A stretch of 17,772 nucleotides of DNA, taken from DAOTYX01 sp034434635. GTDB taxonomy: Bacteria > Chloroflexota > Anaerolineae > B4-G1 > DUEL01. Location: positions 1-17,772 of the forward strand of contig DAOTYX010000018.1 in assembly GCA_034434635.1 (NCBI GenBank). Direction: 5' to 3'. Below are positions 15,115 through 17,772 of this stretch, in pieces (positions within the stretch are counted from its first letter, which is position 1; each line of letters opens with the position of its first letter). The translations under genes were made by a program, and so were the position numbers. The notes beneath the pieces were generated by a model. That model ran no database searches. It saw only the letters and a list, made by a program, of their open reading frames with translations, and was not told the DNA's origin.

Positions 15115-16839
15115 TCAACCAGAGCTTCTTCCCGCCCACGCCAGCACCTCGTCCACGCTGCGGGTGTTGAGCACGTCCGCCGGGGTGGCCCAACCACGCC
15201 GGGCAGTGCCAACGCCGAAATGACGCAGGTCGAACCCCTCAACGCGATGGGCGTCGGAGTTGATCACCAACAAGACCCCCAAATCCACCGCCCGGCGCAC
15301 CGCCACATCGTTCAGGTCGAGCCGCTGCGGATGGCAGTTGACCTCCAGAGCCTTCCCCATCTCCGCAGCCGTGTGCAGCACCGCCTCCAGGTCTACCTCT
15401 GACCCCTCCCGCTCGCCGATCAGGCGCCCGGTGGGATGAGCCAGGATGTCCACGTGGGGGTTGCGCAGCGCCGCCAACGCGCGCATGGTCACCTGCTCAC
15501 GGCTCTGCCGCAGGCCACTGTGGATTGCCGCCACGACCAGGTCCAGTTCCGCCAGCGCCTCATCGGGCAAGTCGAGCGAGCCATCGGCGCGCACCTCCAC
15601 CTCGACCCCGGCCAGCAGGCGGAAGGAGCCGCCCATCTGCCGGTTCACCGCCTCGATTTCCGCCCGCTGGCGGCGCAGGTCATCGGGGCCGACGCCGCGG
15701 GTGATCCCCAAGCCGTGGGAGTGATCGGTCACCAGCGCATACTTGAGGCCACGGGCGCGGGCAGCCTCCGCCATTTCCAGCAGCGTGTCACGCCCATCCG
15801 ACCAGGTGGTGTGGAACTGCAGATCCCCCTGCAGGTCGTCCAGTTCCACCAGGTCCGGCAGACGCCCTTCCAGGGCTGCCTCGACCTCGCCGCGATCCTC
15901 GCGCAGTTCGGGCGAGATGAGCGGCAGGCCCAGGGCAGCGTAGACCTCCTCCTCAGTGGCACAGAGAATCTCCGTGCCGTCCTCCCGCTTCAGGGCGTAC
16001 TCGCTCAGGGAGAGGCCGCGCTCCTGGGCCAGCGCGCGCAGATGGATGTTGTGCGCCTGGCTGCCGGTGAAGTACTGCAATGCCGTGCCCCACCGCTGAG
16101 GAGAAAGCACCCGCAAGTCAGCCTGCACGCCAGTACGGGTGCGGATTGAGGTCTTAGTCGGCCCACTCAGCAGCACCTCCGCCACCTGCGGCAGTTCGCG
16201 GAAGCGGGCCATCACCGCCTCTGGATCTTCCGCCGCAACCAGCAGGTCCAGATCGCCGACCGTCTCGCGCATTCGCCGCAGACTGCCAGCGGGGGCTACC
16301 TGCACCACGCCCGGCAGTTCACGCAGCGGGTTCAGGAGCGCCCAGGCCAGTTCCCAGGCCACACCCAGGTTGATGCGTCCACTGCGCCGCTTGAGCGCCT
16401 CGATGCCGGCCAGCACCTTCTCTTCGGAACGGGCGCCCATCCCCGGCAGGTCACGCAACTGACCAGCCCGCGCCGCCGCCTCCAGCGCCTCGATAGAGGT
16501 GATACCCCGTTCCTTCCAGAACAGCGCTGCCTTGCGCGGGCCGACATCGGGCACCTGGAGCAAGGCGACCACTCCCTCAGGCACCTGGGCCTTGAGTTTC
16601 TCGTACGCCTCCAGGCGGCCGGTGCGCATCAGTTCGTCAATCTTCTCCGCCAGGGTCGTGCCGATACCGGGGATGGTGTCTACCTCCCCGGCCCGCCAGA
16701 CCTCCTCCAGCGGACGGCTCAGGGCGGCGATATTCTCGGCGGCACGGCGATAAGCATTGATGCGATGGATATTCTCGCCCTGGATGGCCAGGATATCGGC
16801 CATTGCGGCGAAAATGTCGGCGACCTGACGGTTGTCCAT
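15115..16839 (-). CDS. polX: DNA polymerase/3'-5' exonuclease PolX
   Basis: A 574-residue family X DNA polymerase with a C-terminal PHP domain, the usual bacterial PolX length. It fills short gaps in repair. Residues 1-150 hold the 8-kDa-like helical part and helix-hairpin-helix motifs (IPGIGTTLAEKIDEL at 56-70, LPGMGARSEEKVL at 131-143). The polymerase palm has GSLRR at 185-189 and catalytic aspartates D196 and D198 (GDLDLL), plus D241 (QADLRV). The PHP domain, about 335-574, has DLQFHTTWSDG (339-349, H343), TDHSHG (371-376), E412, H440, H468 (LAHPTG) and SDAH (528-531). It acts as a metal-dependent 3'-5' exonuclease. The first histidine of the HxH motif is Gln341 here, which may alter one metal site. 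ATG 16839 follows GGGGAG on a very short predicted leader. Confidence 0.95.
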   Translation of the reverse strand: MDNRQVADIFAAMADILAIQGENIHRINAYRRAAENIAALSRPLEEVWRAGEVDTIPGIGTTLAEKIDELMRTGRLEAYEKLKAQVPEGVVALLQVPDVGPRKAALFWKERGITSIEALEAAARAGQLRDLPGMGARSEEKVLAGIEALKRRSGRINLGVAWELAWALLNPLRELPGVVQVAPAGSLRRMRETVGDLDLLVAAEDPEAVMARFRELPQVAEVLLSGPTKTSIRTRTGVQADLRVLSPQRWGTALQYFTGSQAHNIHLRALAQERGLSLSEYALKREDGTEILCATEEEVYAALGLPLISPELREDRGEVEAALEGRLPDLVELDDLQGDLQFHTTWSDGRDTLLEMAEAARARGLKYALVTDHSHGLGITRGVGPDDLRRQRAEIEAVNRQMGGSFRLLAGVEVEVRADGSLDLPDEALAELDLVVAAIHSGLRQSREQVTMRALAALRNPHVDILAHPTGRLIGEREGSEVDLEAVLHTAAEMGKALEVNCHPQRLDLNDVAVRRAVDLGVLLVINSDAHRVEGFDLRHFGVGTARRGWATPADVLNTRSVDEVLAWAGRSSG

Positions 16840-16854
16840 CTCTCCCCCATGACC

Positions 16855-16883
16855 ATTATACTCACTGTTCCCGCGCTTGACAA
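16855..16883 (-). promoter_or_regulatory. Sigma70-like promoter for polX
   Basis: On the minus strand TTGTCA (16878-16883) is followed after exactly 17 bases by a consensus TATAAT (16855-16860). The expected transcript start near 16848 leaves a leader of about 9 bases that holds only the GGGGGAGAG ribosome binding site before ATG 16839. Its -35 box overlaps that of the opposite promoter. Confidence 0.8.
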
Positions 16884-16905
16884 CGTCGGTTGGCTCGAGT
16901 ATGAT
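16877..16905 (+). promoter_or_regulatory. Sigma70-like promoter for the PHP-domain gene
   Basis: A consensus TTGACA (16877-16882) is followed after exactly 17 bases by TATGAT (16900-16905), one mismatch from TATAAT. The transcript should start about 16912-16914, at the GTG codon 16913, which predicts a leaderless mRNA. Confidence 0.78.
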
Positions 16906-16912
16906 GGGCCGC

Positions 16913-17772
16913 GTGAACGCCTACCACGAGGTTGTCGGCAACCTACACGTACATACTCTCTACTCGGACGGAAGCGGCACGCACCGCGCAGTAGCAGAGG
17001 CCGCGGCGCAGGCGGGGCTCGACTTCGTCATCACGACCGACCACAACATATGGGTCGAAGGTGCGGAAGGTTACTACGCGAAGACATTGTTGCTGGTGGG
17101 GGAGGAAGTCCACCATGTCCGCCGCCTCCCGCCGTGCAACCACCTGCTGGTCTACGGCGCGGAGACGGAGATGTCCTGCCTTGCCGCCGACCCGCAGCGG
17201 CTGATTGACGAGGTCAACGGCCGCGGCGGCCTTTGCTTCCTGGCCCACCCCTTCGAGAAAGGCAGCCGCTTGGGCTCCAATCTCGGGCCCATCCCCTGGG
17301 CAGACTGGCAGGTGAGCGGCTATGTCGGCCTGGAGGTATGGAACACGATGTCGGAGTTCAAGGGACTGCTCCTCGGCCACCTCACGGCCCTCTTCTACGC
17401 ACTGTCTCCCAGCCTGGCATTTCGCGGGCCGTTTCGCGCCACGTTGCGCCAGTGGGATCGTCTGCTCGGAGAAGGACGCCACGTGGCCGCCATCGGCGGG
17501 GCAGACGCTCATGCCACTACCTATCGAATGGGAAGCATACAGCGGGTGGTCTTCCCCTACGAAGCGTTATTCCGCTGGGTCAATACCCACCTGCTGCTAG
17601 AGCAACCTCTGAGCGGGGAACTGTCGGAGGACAAACGGCTCATCTACGAAGCGTTACGCGCCGGACGGACGTGGGCAGGATATGACCGGGCAGGCACGAC
17701 GCGTGGCTTCACCTTCCGCGCCCACAGCGGCGCGCAGATGGCCACCCTGGGCGAGGAATTGCCGCGCGCCGG
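16913..17772 (+). CDS. PHP-domain metal-dependent phosphoesterase, 3' partial
   Basis: About 286 residues are visible, and the frame is open to the window end. The PHP metal-binding motifs are intact: NLHVHTLYSDG (10-20; H12, H14, D19), TTDHN (41-45), GAETEM (82-87), LAHPFE (110-115, H112) and GADAH (196-200; D198, H200). PHP proteins of this stand-alone type hydrolyse phosphate esters or act as nucleases with two or three metal ions; the substrate is unknown. The start is placed at GTG 16913. The in-frame ATGs at 16901 and 16904 lie within the -10 box of a strong predicted promoter and would be upstream of the transcript start. GTG 16913 also gives a family-like N-terminus, with GNLH at residue 9. 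The gene is divergent from polX, which has its own PHP domain. Confidence 0.85.
   Translation, partial: MNAYHEVVGNLHVHTLYSDGSGTHRAVAEAAAQAGLDFVITTDHNIWVEGAEGYYAKTLLLVGEEVHHVRRLPPCNHLLVYGAETEMSCLAADPQRLIDEVNGRGGLCFLAHPFEKGSRLGSNLGPIPWADWQVSGYVGLEVWNTMSEFKGLLLGHLTALFYALSPSLAFRGPFRATLRQWDRLLGEGRHVAAIGGADAHATTYRMGSIQRVVFPYEALFRWVNTHLLLEQPLSGELSEDKRLIYEALRAGRTWAGYDRAGTTRGFTFRAHSGAQMATLGEELPRA

Noticed and set aside
15090..15118. A promoter for the ATPase module starting with TTGACC
   Set aside because: The expected -10 position reads GCGTGG, far from consensus.
13291..15120. Flanking direct repeats or att-like sites around the lower-GC module
   Set aside because: I compared the two junctions by eye and found no convincing shared repeat, integrase or transposase, so the mechanism of acquisition is not visible.

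Overview
This is a GC-rich, densely coding bacterial window with 12 protein genes and no RNA genes. No gap between genes exceeds about 120 bp. The gene content suggests a Chloroflexota bacterium of the Anaerolineae or Caldilineae kind. The grounds are Thr/Pro-rich linkers in secreted proteins, an amidase carrying a golvesin-type domain, a PolX with a PHP domain, and short word-like intergenic repeats. This placement is an inference; no marker gene here fixes it.

Layout. (1) 1-4840, plus strand: three overlapping genes. They are a 5'-truncated MocA-like nucleotidyltransferase fused to a HAD-IIA phosphatase, the rRNA/tRNA methyltransferase rlmN, and a TPR lytic transglycosylase lipoprotein. (2) 4841-4907: a convergent junction with four degenerate heptamers. 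(3) 4908-8466, minus strand: a tightly coupled set, transcribed as small membrane protein, then ligA, then an RlmI-type rRNA methyltransferase, joined by two 4-base ATGA overlaps. (4) 8467-8586: a 31-bp tandem repeat. (5) 8587-13290, minus strand: a large secreted amidase, a tyrosine/dual-specificity-type phosphatase and a membrane-anchored SH3-like protein. A heptamer array supplies both the phosphatase stop and the SH3 gene start. (6) 13310-15066, minus strand: an AAA_21-type ATPase overlapping a DUF4276 (TOPRIM-like) gene, at visibly lower G+C than its surroundings. This pair is the best candidate for a little-described system, probably defence-like. (7) 15115-16839, minus strand: PolX with a PHP domain. 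(8) 16913-17772, plus strand: a second, stand-alone PHP-domain protein running off the window.

Functions. Cell-wall turnover is represented twice, by the lytic transglycosylase on the plus strand and the amidase on the minus strand. DNA repair is represented by LigA and PolX. RNA modification is represented by RlmN and the RlmI-type enzyme. The clearest regulatory structure is at 16855-16905. There, two divergent sigma70-like promoters, each with a 17-bp spacer and near-consensus boxes, have -35 boxes that overlap almost completely. Only one could be occupied at a time, and the plus-strand one predicts a leaderless GTG start for the PHP gene.
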